Positions 27,504 to 39,700 of a DNA stretch of 64,000 nucleotides are shown here, one piece after another. The position numbers were made by a program, and so were the translations under genes. The notes under the pieces are model-generated. The model did no database searches, was not told the origin of the DNA, and saw only the letters and a list, made by a program, of their open reading frames with translations. The first letter of the stretch is position 1. Each line of letters begins with the position of its first letter. Origin of the DNA: JBBTCX01 sp964494205 (GTDB lineage Bacteria > Planctomycetota > Phycisphaerae > UBA1845); assembly GCA_964494205.1 (NCBI GenBank), contig CAZBRD010000003.1:62001-126000 (forward strand), read 5' to 3'.

Positions 27504-29921
27504 CTACGGCCCCACCAACCGTTCGTAGAATTCAGTGTAATCAATCAAGTCAATATCGTTGTCGTTGTCAAAGCCGAAAATCGTCCGGCAAATGACACTC
27601 GGTTCGACAAAATTCGGGTCATCATTTGGACCGCTGAAGCACTCACCGAGCGAGAGATAGTCCAGCAAGTCGAGGTCGCCATCCAAATCGTAGTCGCCGA
27701 GGAGGCAGCCGTCGTAACAATTCTCGCCGGGTTCAGCGCAATCGGGTGCACAGTCAGGAACGCCGCCCTGTTCGCAGCACTCGGTACGTGGATAGTCAAG
27801 GAAGCAGCCGAAAAACTCGAAGCAGCATTCGCCGACGGGTGGACAGAGACAAACACCCGCGGGAGTTGTGACTGGGCAATCGTCATCACAATCGAGAATT
27901 CCGTCTTCGTCGGTGTCAAAGATCACTTCGCAACTATCAATAGTGCCGTCGTTGTCGCAATCGGGATCGCATTCGTCGGGCAGCGTGTTTTCGTCGCAGT
28001 CTTCACTTTGGCCTGACGCGATGTCGCAGGAGTCCGCCACGCCGTTCATGTTGCAGTCGAGCTGGCACTCATCCGGAACCATGTTGGAATCGCAGTCGTC
28101 GCTGGTGCCGTCATTGACGTCAATCGAATCGGCAATGCCGTTGAGATTGCAGTCGATCAGTTCGAGCGAGGGGCCGACGGTGGCGACATTGACGGAATTC
28201 GGGATTCCGGGTTTGAACAAGCCAAGTATGGCTGTGGTCTGGGCAGGTTCGACGTTTGCGTCGAAGCGGAAGTTGTACATCGTGCTCCAGCGAAGGGCGT
28301 TGGCGTAAGGGTTGTCGAAGTAACCTTCGGTGGACCATGTAATCGCGTTGCCGCCGGTTGAGATTGTCCAATCGGTGAGGCTGTAGGGTTCTCCACTATG
28401 GTAGTCCACGTCGTGGAAACCCATGTTCTGTATCACGATCAGATCTGGAATGGGGATCGTAAAGTATCTACCGCTGCGATCGCTGTTGAGGTTCATGATC
28501 GCATACTCGTAATGCCAGAAGCCATTTCCGAGTTGAGAAGCCTTGGCGGAAACGATGAACAGGCCGTCATTGGGAACTTGGATGTCGGTTTCCTGAACGA
28601 GAGGGTCCTGATTCTTCCAGGCGCGAATCGCTGGTTGCTGTTCGATTGTGTTCCCCAGCATGGTCGCTGCATAGATATTGTTTGCATTAAGTTCAAAACT
28701 CATGCGCCGATGAGATGCATTGTTGTTGGCATTACCGGCGAACGCGTCGTCGGGCGTAATGTAAATCCCCTCGCCAAAATAGGTCGCCCCTTGGTTCATG
28801 CTTGGGTCGAGGTCCGTGCTTTTCACTTGAATTCGCCGGGCGATCGTTCCCGACCAAGGTGGGTTCGAAGGAGGGTAAGTAAAGAAACCGCTGTGAGCGT
28901 TAACTTCCGATCGCGGGCCAAGAACAGCCTGATTGCCATTTAACGTTGCTGAGTACGGATCGGAACAGAGTTGTCCTAACGTTTGAGAGGTGGGCGGCAT
29001 TTGGCATTCGCCGCAGAGGTCTCCTGTCAGCGCCGCAAATCCATGCTTGAGCCAACTTATTCCAAGTTGCTCAATCCTTCCGTTTCGCAGCCGATATATG
29101 CTTCCGCCGATGACCGGATGATCGTTCGTGTCAGCGTACCAACCAACCGGAATATCACCCAAATTGCACGACGTTGTGCCTAACGTATAAGCTGAAATGC
29201 CATCCTGTTGGGCGTGGCTGCTGACGCTTTGCAAATCGTGAACAATAACGTCCGGGCCTATTCCGCCAGCAGTTGTGGGGGGGATGTGACCATCACTCGG
29301 TGGTAGTCCATAAGCGTTGCTGGTTGGAACTCGTCCGCGAATGATCGCGGTACCGATCGACGACTCATTTGAGTCGTCTATGCCAAGCCGAGCAGCAGCT
29401 TCAGCGGATGCAATCACCTCTTCGCAGGCGATGACGAATGAACCAGTTGCCGAGTCGATCGAAATATCGGTGGCTATCAGGTTCAAAACAGGTAACGAAT
29501 CAAAAGTTGCTGGTCCTGCCGCACTGCGACTTGGAACATCAAGTTCGCGATTGGCGATTTGCACGCCCAACGTCAGAGGAACTTCACGGTCAGATTCGCT
29601 CGAATAGAGATACCAGTCCTCGTTGAAAATGAGCTGGACCGCTTCAACGGCGGTAAGGGCGTCCTTGTCGTTTACGGACACGGTCGAACGAGAATCAAGA
29701 CGAGTCACCATTCTTGAGACGCTTGAGTTCTGTTCAGGGCCACCGGCAAACCAAAGCGGGATATTCTGTTTGATGGACAGTTCAATCGCGCCATCCAATT
29801 CAAGGGTTTGGCCGCTGCGAGGATTTGCTTCATTTGTTGCTGCAAGGGTCGACGGAATGGTCATGATTGCGCATGCCAAGAGGCTGAGTCCTATCGCTGG
29901 ATGAACTTTCGGCGGATGCAT
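27504..29921 (-). CDS. secreted protein with DCNxNGxxDSxD calcium repeats and dockerin-like C-terminus
   Basis: An 805-residue protein. I use ATG 29921 (GGGGG 8 nt upstream; signal peptide AIGLSLLACAIMTIPSTLA) instead of the longer frame to 29984. Residues about 30-570 form a large unrecognised region with beta-rich stretches. Around 585-680 are TSP3-like repeats of the form DCNxNGxxDSxDxxxGxSxDCDxNxxPDEC. A CCFEFFGC-type cluster follows, then a dockerin-like pair, GDYDLDGDLDLLDYLSLGEC and FGFDNDNDIDLIDYTEFYER (about 733-805). It is the first gene of the probable minus-strand operon and is divergent from the giant gene across 878 bp. Confidence 0.8.
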   Translation of the reverse strand: MHPPKVHPAIGLSLLACAIMTIPSTLAATNEANPRSGQTLELDGAIELSIKQNIPLWFAGGPEQNSSVSRMVTRLDSRSTVSVNDKDALTAVEAVQLIFNEDWYLYSSESDREVPLTLGVQIANRELDVPSRSAAGPATFDSLPVLNLIATDISIDSATGSFVIACEEVIASAEAAARLGIDDSNESSIGTAIIRGRVPTSNAYGLPPSDGHIPPTTAGGIGPDVIVHDLQSVSSHAQQDGISAYTLGTTSCNLGDIPVGWYADTNDHPVIGGSIYRLRNGRIEQLGISWLKHGFAALTGDLCGECQMPPTSQTLGQLCSDPYSATLNGNQAVLGPRSEVNAHSGFFTYPPSNPPWSGTIARRIQVKSTDLDPSMNQGATYFGEGIYITPDDAFAGNANNNASHRRMSFELNANNIYAATMLGNTIEQQPAIRAWKNQDPLVQETDIQVPNDGLFIVSAKASQLGNGFWHYEYAIMNLNSDRSGRYFTIPIPDLIVIQNMGFHDVDYHSGEPYSLTDWTISTGGNAITWSTEGYFDNPYANALRWSTMYNFRFDANVEPAQTTAILGLFKPGIPNSVNVATVGPSLELIDCNLNGIADSIDVNDGTSDDCDSNMVPDECQLDCNMNGVADSCDIASGQSEDCDENTLPDECDPDCDNDGTIDSCEVIFDTDEDGILDCDDDCPVTTPAGVCLCPPVGECCFEFFGCFLDYPRTECCEQGGVPDCAPDCAEPGENCYDGCLLGDYDLDGDLDLLDYLSLGECFSGPNDDPNFVEPSVICRTIFGFDNDNDIDLIDYTEFYERLVGP

Positions 29922-30799
29922 GTTCAACCCCCAACTGATGAAACCTGCCTGCGATTGTGGTGGCGACTGCTGGAAACACCCCATTCTTACGGGTCTATGT
30001 TACCCCATCTCGAGCGTATCCAAGCAATAATTGCGCGGACGACCGCCCCAAACCCTGCAAGTGCTGTCGCAGGTAATTCCCCCGATTCGACAACCGTTAC
30101 AGTTTATCAAACCATAAAGGTAGCATCAATTGAGAATTGAACCGAAACGGTCGGTTGCGCCAAAAGCAACATAATGCGAAAGTGTTGCGTTGGCATCACT
30201 TGGGATAGGTTGCAATTCGGCGTTGGCAGTATTGATACGCGTGATCATTGGTGAATGCGAGTGAATTCGAATCAAGCTGAGGATCGATGAAATGTTTGAT
30301 TGCTAGACCAACTCAGTTGATTTCCATGAGTCTTTCACCAATTCGACAGCAAGAGATTCGATTACCATCGTTTTCTACCAACCTAAAGCCAAACATTGAC
30401 GATGAAATCACGCCACACTGGATTATTGTTTCTGTAGCGTTATTTATTGACTTGTTATTCGTGCTGGAACTACTGGTTGACGCTGCCTTTGCGCGATCTT
30501 TATCTAGCTTACCGCCTCTGTCGCGCCCCATTCGAAAAATTATTGGAACTCCGCTAAACATTCTGATAACCTGCTGGGTGCAGAAATGGCACGGACTGGG
30601 GAGGGAGCGCGCCGTCAACCGGCGTGCAAAGTTGGGCCTACTTCATTCCGTCCAACGGGTTACATCAATAGCGTTAGTCATTGGCGGGGGTCGGCGTTCG
30701 CGCCAAAGTTTGAAATATAGATACAGAACGGCCGTGGAAGGGGTGTTGGTCCGCGAGCTGGTGGTCTCATTGCATTCATCGCCCTCTGAAGGAGTAGTT
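29922..30799. other. divergent intergenic region, 878 bp
   Basis: Lies between the leftward secreted-protein operon and the giant gene. Promoters for both should be here; I cannot place them confidently. A frame in phase with the giant gene is open from 30287, but it has no good start signal there and its residues look like chance coding, so I treat this as a long leader or regulatory region. Confidence 0.5.
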
Positions 30800-33700
30800 A
30801 TGTTCAGGGATTGTAGAACCTTCCGAATTGATTGTTGCGGAATCTGGTTCGCGTGTCTTCTTTTCAGTTCCACACTTTATGCCGCACAAACTACCGTCAA
30901 TTCCGGATCGCCGTCAGTCACTGACATCCTAAATACCATTTATACAAACGGCGAAACGTTTACGCGCGTCGAAGACTACGTGAACGGCGGAAGCGCGGAC
31001 GATGAGGGGACCGTCAATCCACTGAATCCTATCGGAGGATTATCGGGCAAGACGGATCAATCGTGGTCTGGCGGCGTGATCAACGCGACGGCGAAGGCTC
31101 GTTTTGCGGGCTTTAATCATTCGTTCGGATGGGAACGCGGCGGTACGGATCACATTCTTTTCACCGTCAGCGGGAGCAATTACGCGGTGACAGGGGGTGT
31201 CACCAACGTCGATCTTTCAGGCGGGGCATTCCATTTCATTGACGACACTGGCTTCAACGTATGGTCCTCGGACGTTTCGGTAAACACAGACGACAAGGAC
31301 CACATGGTCGCCTATCTCGTGACGGGTGGCGCCACGACCGGCCCGACATGGATCCTTTTCTTTGACGATGAAAACGGCGGCGGTGATCGCGACTTCAACG
31401 ACATGGTGGTCGAAGTCACGCTGGCTGTTACGAATTCGCTTTGCGAGCCCAGCGTCACCAATCTGACGACGGACGATCAGCCGAGCGGTTGCCACACAAG
31501 CATCAGACCCGAAACCACAACCGGAGACGACGCACCGTTTGTCGTCACTGCGCGAACGCAAATCGACAAGAATTCGCCGACCAACCCCAACGCCTCCGGA
31601 AGCACCGGAAAAGTGTATGTGACTGGCGACGGAATGGGCGTCAAGAAGAGCGATTGCAGCGGCAATTCTCCCATCAACGGATCAGGTAACGAACAAGAAC
31701 AGGAACTGATTTTCACGTTCGACAGTCCGGTCCTGGCTGACTCGATCATCGTGACGCTCAACCAGTTGAGTTTTGGCTCAGATCAACCAGTGATCTTCCT
31801 GTCGAGCACGAGTTCCAGCGGTTACGACTACACCATTCTTGAGGCGGAGATCCAGGCTGCGTCGACCAACATCGGCGGCAGTCGGTACGAAGTCGAGTTT
31901 GCAGACTTCACCAGCACGACAAGCAATCTTCTGATCGATGCGTTCAAGGTGCGCGAGATCACCGACGCGATTTACGTAAAGTATGTCGAGCTTCTGCTGC
32001 CTTGCGATGACGGTAATCCTTGCACCACGGATACCTGCAACAGCGGAGTATGTGCGCACACGAACGTGTCGAACGGCACAGCTTGTTCGGACGGTCTTTT
32101 CTGCAACGGTGTGGAAACCTGCCAGAGCGGTGTTTGCGGCGACCGACCTGACCCATGCGTCGATCTGGCGCATTGCTCGGAAAGCACGGACACGTGTCTT
32201 CAGTGCAAGAACGATTCAGAGTGCAACGACAACAATGGATGCACGAGCGATAAGTGCGACAAGGGCGTGTGTGAGCACACCAACAACAACAACTCATGCA
32301 GCGACGGTAATCAATGTACGATCAACGATGCTTGCAGCGGCGGCGCGTGCGTGGCTGGTCCGCCTCGGACGTGCAGCGATGCCAATCCTTGCACGACGGA
32401 TTCGTGTAATCCTGCTACCGGTTGCGTTTTCACGAACAACACCAGCTCGTGCAACGACGGCAATGCCTGCACAACAAGTGACACTTGCGCGGGCGGGTCA
32501 TGCGTGGGTGGTGCGGCACCGAATTGCAATGACAGCAACAGTTGCACGAACGACTCGTGCCATGTGACCAAAGGTTGCCAGCACGTTAACAACACCAACT
32601 CGTGCAACGACGGTAATGCGTGCACATCGGGCGATTCCTGCTCGGGCGGTTCGTGCGTCGGTGGTCCCGCGATCACCTGCAACGACAACAACCCCTGCAC
32701 GAACAATTCGTGCAATCCGGCGACTGGTTGCGTCTATACGAACAACACGGCTTCGTGCAACGACGGCAACGCGTGCACCAAGAACGAAGTTTGCTCAGGT
32801 GGCACGTGCCAGGGTGGAACAGCCACCAACTGCAACGACAACAATGCCTGTACGACGGATTCGTGCAACCCAGCGACGGGATGCACGCACGTTTCGATTA
32901 CTTGCAACGACAACAATCCATGCACGACTGACACTTGCAATCCGGCGACTGGCTGCGTCTTCACGAACAACAGCCTTCCGTGTAACGACGGCAGCGCGTG
33001 TACATCAAACGACACGTGCTCCGGTGGGTCGTGCGGCGGAACTGCGGTTGTGTGCAATGACAACAATCCGTGCACGGACAATTCGTGCAATCCTGCAACC
33101 GGTTGCGTCTACACGAACAACACGGCTTCGTGCAGCGACTCGAATGCCTGCACCACGAACGATACCTGCTCTGGCGGCGTGTGCGTCGGCGGTGCCGCAC
33201 CAAATTGCAACGACAACAACGTTTGCACAAACGACAGTTGCAATCCCGCGACGGGATGCGTGAATACGAACAATACGAACTCCTGCAGCGACGGGAACGC
33301 GTGCACCACGAACGATACTTGCTCCGGCGGTTCTTGCTTGGGAGGTGCGCCGCCCAATTGCAATGACGCCAATGACTGTACGACGGATGCGTGTAACCCC
33401 GCGACGGGCTGTACGAATACGAACAAGCCTTCAGGTACGGCCTGCGGCAGCTCGCTCGATACGAACTGCAACAACCCGGACACGTGCAATGGATCCGGTG
33501 TGTGCCAGGGTAATCTGGAGCCGAATGGTACATCGTGTTCAGACGGCGTCTTTTGCAACGGAGCGGAGACCTGTCAGGGAGGTACATGTGCTTCGGGAAC
33601 GCCCGTGCCGAATTGCTGCAAAACGAACGCCGAATGCAGCGACGGCAACGTTTGCAATGGCGCTGAGACTTGTAACCTGACCACACATACTTGTGTGGCT

Positions 33701-36700
33701 GGGACACCGCTAAGTTGCAACGATAGCAACGTTTGCACGAATGACTCGTGTCACCCGGTCAACGGCTGTCAGTACGCCAACAACACCAGTTCTTGCACCG
33801 ATGGAAATGCTTGCACCACCAATGACACCTGCTCGGGCGGTTCGTGCGTTGGCGGTGCGCCGCCGAATTGCAACGACGGCAATGTGTGCACGACCGACTC
33901 GTGCAACAATATGACCGGCTGCGTAAACAGCAACAACACTAATCCTTGCAGCGATGGAAATGCGTGCACTACCAATGATACGTGCTCGGGTGGATCTTGC
34001 GCGGGCGGTCCTGCACCGGATTGCAATGACGGCAACGTGTGCACGACTGATACGTGTGATACGTCCCTCGGATGTTTGCATGCGAACAACAACAGCCCGT
34101 GCAGCGACGGAAGCGCGTGCACAACGAGCGATACGTGCAGCGGCGGTTCGTGCGTCGGTGGTCCGGCTCCGAATTGCGATGATATGAACCAGTGCACGAA
34201 TGACTCGTGCAGCCCGATGGTCGGCTGCGTAAACACTAACTCATCAAACGGTACGGCCTGCGGCGATTCGGGCATGGGCGCATGCGACGACCCGGACACG
34301 TGCGACGGGTTCGGAAACTGCGTGAACAATCATGATCCGGACGGGACCAGCTGTACGGACGGCATCTACTGTAACGGTGCCGAGATTTGCGTGGACGGCG
34401 AATGTGAGCCGGGAACCCCGCCGACGCCGTGCTGCGAAACTAGCGCAGATTGCGACGATCACAACGTGTGCACGGGTGTCGAGACCTGTGTCAATCATGT
34501 GTGTGTGCTGGGCACGCCTCTGAGTTGCGGCGATAGCAACGTTTGTACAACCGATAGCTGCGACCCAATCAACGGATGCATGAACTCCAACAACACTGAT
34601 CCGTGCGATGACAACAACGCCTGTACCGCGAATGATCAATGCTCGGGTGGAGTTTGCGGCGGCGGTCCTGTGGTGTGCAGCGACGGCAACCCATGCACGA
34701 CAGACTCGTGCAACATGGTCACAGGTTGTGTCTACACGAACAACACGCTGCCGTGTAATGACGGCAATGCTTGCACGACGAACGACACGTGCGGCGGAGG
34801 CACTTGCAACGGCGGTGCAGCACCGAATTGCAACGACAACAACGTGTGCACGAACGACACTTGCAGTCCGATGACCGGCTGCGTGCATTCGGACAACACG
34901 CTACCGTGCGATGACGGCGACGCCTGCACCACGAGCGATACGTGCGGCGGTGGCATGTGCAACGGCGGTCCTGCGCCCGATTGCGACGACGGCAACGAGT
35001 GTACGAATGACGCTTGCCATTCAATGTCGGGTTGCGTGCATACGAACAAGCCGTCGGGTACGGCCTGCGGCGACTCGTCCGACACGAACTGCGACAATCC
35101 GGACACGTGCAACGGTTTGGGAAGTTGTCAGTCGAATCACGAGTCAAACGGCACGTCTTGCGGTGATGGAATTTTCTGCAACGGTGCTGAAACCTGCGTG
35201 GGCGGTGAGTGCACCGCCGGAACACCGGTTCCCAATTGCTGTGATACCAACGCGGAATGTAACGACGGCGACGTTTGCGACGGCGTGGAAACGTGCAACT
35301 TGGGCACGCACACCTGCGTGCCGGGAACGATGCTGGATTGCGACGATGATGAAGTCTGCACTACGGACTCATGTCATCCGATCACGGGTTGTCAGTACGT
35401 GGATAATTCCGATCCTTGCGACGACGAGAATGAATGCACGACGAATGACACCTGCTCGGGCGGATCGTGTGTGGGCGGTGCGCCGCCGAATTGTGACGAC
35501 GACAACGTGTGTACGACGGATTCGTGCAACGTAGCCACCGGGTGCGTGAATACGAACAACACGCAGCCATGCAGCGACAATAACGCTTGCACGACGAACG
35601 ACACGTGCTCCGGCGGTTCGTGCGTTGGTGGTCCGGCTCCGAATTGCAACGATGGAAACGTCTGCACGACAGACACATGCGATCCTTTCCTGGGTTGTGT
35701 GAATGCTAACAACACCAATCCGTGTACCGACGGAAGTGCTTGCACGCTGAATGACACTTGCCAGGGCGGCACGTGCGTTGGCGGACCACCGCCGAATTGC
35801 GACGACGGAAACATCTGTACGACCGATGGCTGCCATCCGGTGCTTGGTTGCAAGCACGATAACAACACGATGCAGTGCGACGACGGAAACGCGTGCACAG
35901 ATCATCATGACCGTTGCGAAGACGGCGCGTGCGTTGGTGGACCGGCGGTCAATTGCGACGACGGAAATGTTTGTACGACGGATACGTGCGATACGCTTCT
36001 CGGCTGTCAGCACTCAGATAACACGAGTACCTGCGACGATGGCAACGCGTGCACGACGAACGATACCTGCGCAGGCGGTTCTTGCGTGGGTGGTCCTGCG
36101 CCAAATTGCGACGACGGCAACGTCTGCACTACGGATGTTTGCGACAACGTGCTTGGATGCCTGCACGTGAACAACACGAATTCGTGCAACGACGGCAATG
36201 CTTGTACGACCAACGACACCTGCGGCGGCGGTTCGTGCCATGGTGGCGCACCGCCGGTGTGCAACGACGGCAACTTGTGTACGACCGATACTTGTTCGCC
36301 TATGGTTGGCTGCGTGTACACGAACAACTCCGTGCCTTGCAATGATGGTAATGCATGCACGACGAGTGATACGTGTGCCGGCGGATCGTGCGTCGGTGGG
36401 TCGGCGCCGAATTGTGACGACGGAAACGTCTGCACGAACGACGAATGCCATCCAAACCTCGGCTGTGTGTGGATTGACAATACCGATCCTTGCAGCGACG
36501 GCAGCGAATGTACGACGAACGACACGTGCAGCGGCGGCGTGTGCCATGGCGGTGCACCGCTGGTTTGCAATGACAACAACCAGTGCACGATCGATACCTG
36601 CAACGCGATCGTGGGCTGCGTGTTCACGAATACGCCTTCGGGCTCGCCATGCGGCGACGCGAGCGAAGCGGTTTGCGATCACGCGGATTCGTGCGACGGC

Positions 36701-39700
36701 ATGGGTAACTGTGCGGATCATCAGGAGCCGGACAACACTTCCTGCTCCGATGGTGTACTCTGCAATGGCGCAGAGATTTGCATCGGCGGTCTCTGTCAGC
36801 AGGGCACGCCGATCGCGGGCTGCTGCAAGGTGGATGCCGAGTGTGACAACAACAACGTGTGCGACGGCGAAGAAACCTGCCAGAACAACGTCTGCGTGCC
36901 GGGGACGCCTCTGGTGTGCAATGATGGAAACGGTTGCACCAACGATTCGTGTCATCCGACGCTGGGTTGTGCGTATGTCAGCAACACTGATCCGTGCAAC
37001 GACGGCAACGCGTGCACGATCAACGATATCTGCGGTGGCGGAATGTGCCTTGGCGGTGCGCCGCTGGATTGCAACGACGGCAACGTCTGCACGACGGATG
37101 CCTGCAACCCGGGCAGCGGATGCGTCTACACGAACAACACCAACTCGTGCGACGACGGCAATGCGTGCACGACGGCGGATGTGTGCGGGGGCGGCACGTG
37201 CAATGGCGGTCCCGCTCCGAACTGCAACGACAACAACGGCTGCACGGATGACTTCTGCCATCCGATGTTCGGTTGCCAGCACACGAACAACGTAGATCCG
37301 TGCAGCGACGGCAATGCGTGCACGACGGGCGACGTCTGCTCGGGCAGTATGTGCCAGGGTGGCCCACCGCCGAACTGCAACGATGGCAATGTATGCACTA
37401 CAGATTCGTGTGATATGGTCCTGGGCTGCCAGAACGTGAACAACATGAATTCCTGCGATGACGGCAGCGCCTGCACATTGAGCGATGTCTGCGTCGCCGG
37501 TGTGTGTACGGGCGGACCGGCTCCCAATTGCGATGACGGCAACGGGTGCACCGACGATGGATGTCATCCGGGCAGCGGTTGCTTCCACAACAACAACACT
37601 GATCCATGCAATGACGGTAATGCCTGCACGACGATGGATGTGTGCGGCGGTGGAACGTGCAACGGCGGTCCCGCGCCGAATTGTAATGACGGCAACGTCT
37701 GCACAACCGATTCGTGCGACATGGTTCTGGGCTGCATCTACACTGACAACACGCTGCCGTGCAACGACGGCAACGCGTGCACGACTTCGGATACGTGCGG
37801 CGGGGGTATTTGCAACGGCGGACCAGCACCCGATTGCGACGACATGAACGAATGTACGTTCGACTTCTGCGATTCGTTGACGGGTTGTGGACACACAAAC
37901 ACGCCGATCAACACGCCGTGCGGCGACTTGAGCAACACCATTTGCGATAATCCTGATATATGCGACGGCAACGGTGCATGCGTCAGTAATCACGAAACGA
38001 ACGGCGCGAGCTGTACCGACGGGTTGGTTTGCAACGGCGCGGAGACGTGCCTTGGCGGCATCTGCTCGCCGGGTTCTCCGCCGGCTGGCTGCTGCAAGAC
38101 GGACGAGGAATGTGATGACGGAAACGTCTGCAACGGCGAAGAACAGTGTATCGGCAACGCGTGTGTGCTTGCGGCTGTGTTGGAATGCGACGACAGCAAT
38201 CCATGCACGACCGACAACTGCGATCCGACGCTTGGCTGTCAGTTCGTGAACAACACACTCCCGTGCGATGACGGCAACGCTTGCACGGTAAGCGACGTTT
38301 GCGGCGGTGGTTCTTGCAACGGCGGCGGTCCGTTGGACTGCAATGATGGGAACGTTTGCACGAACGATTCATGCAGTCCGATGACCGGATGCCAATATAC
38401 GAACAACACGTTCGCATGCGACGACGGCAATGCCTGCACGACGATGGACGTATGCGGCGGCGGATCTTGCCACGGCGGACCGGCGCCGATTTGCAACGAT
38501 GGAAACCTGTGTACTGACGATGCGTGCGATCCACAGTCGGGTTGTGTCTACGTGAACAACTCCGATCCATGCGATGACGGCGATGAATGCACGACCAACG
38601 ACACTTGCGGCGGTGGATCCTGCAACGGCGGAGCTCCGCTGGATTGTGACGATGGAAACGTCTGCACGACCGATTCATGCGATATGGTGCAGGGTTGCGT
38701 ATACGTCAATAACAGCAACCCATGCAGTGACGGCAGTGCATGCACGACGAACGATACCTGTTCCGGCGGCGTGTGCGTGGGCGGTCCGGCGCCAAATTGC
38801 GATGACCTGAATCCGTGCACCAACGACGCCTGCGATCCGGGTATGGGTTGCCAGCATGTGAATAACAGCAGTCCGTGCAATGATGGAAACGCGTGCACGA
38901 CGAATGACACGTGCGGCGGCGGATCTTGCAACGGTGGTCCCGCTCCGAATTGCGGAGACAACAACGTCTGCACAACCGATTCGTGCGATCCGATTACGGG
39001 TTGTCAGCACGTAAACAACTCTGTTTCGTGCGATGACGGCAATGCCTGCACAGTTAACGAGACGTGCTCCAATGGCGTCTGTGTCGGTACGGTCCCGTTG
39101 AATTGCGGCGACAACAACTCGTGCACGAATGACTCGTGCAACCCGCTAACCGGCTGCGTCTTTGTGAACAACACAGATCCGTGCAACGACGGAAGCATCT
39201 GCACCACGGGCGACGTGTGCGTTGGCGGTTCGTGCGTTGGTGGTTCGACAATGGTGTGCAACGATAGCAACAATTGCACGACCGATTCGTGTCATCCAAC
39301 CTTGGGCTGCCAGCACAACTTCAACACCAGTCCATGCGACGACGGTCAATTCTGCACGACCAACGATCAATGTGCGGGTGGTGTGTGCGTCGGCCGTTCC
39401 GCGGCTACGGCTTGTCCGGGTCAGCTTTGCGACGAGACAGCTAATCTGTGCTTTGACTGCAATAATTCAGGCGATTGCGATGACGGCAACGCATGCACAA
39501 CGGATACGTGCACCGGTCAGCGCTCGTGCGACCATACGGCTATCAGTTGCACGGTGAATGGCGATTGCCCAGCCAACGCGCAATGCGTGAATGGTCACTG
39601 CTCCTGCGAGCTTGGTGTATGCCTCGTCGCAGAGGACGGTCCGCTTCCGGTGGATAATTGCTACTCGAACGACGATACGGTTGTGGTGAACGTGATTCTC

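Noticed and set aside
30287..30799. N-terminal extension of the giant protein
   Set aside because: No ribosome site at 30287. An ideal AAGGAG and signal peptide occur at 30800, and the upstream residues have no typical composition.
36014..37993. 659-codon open frame antisense to the giant repeat gene, plus many others over 30-40 kb
   Set aside because: Repetitive codons (AAC, GAC, TGC, ACG) keep the opposite frames free of stops. Their products are simple Val/Ala/Arg or His/Ser-rich repeats without start signals.
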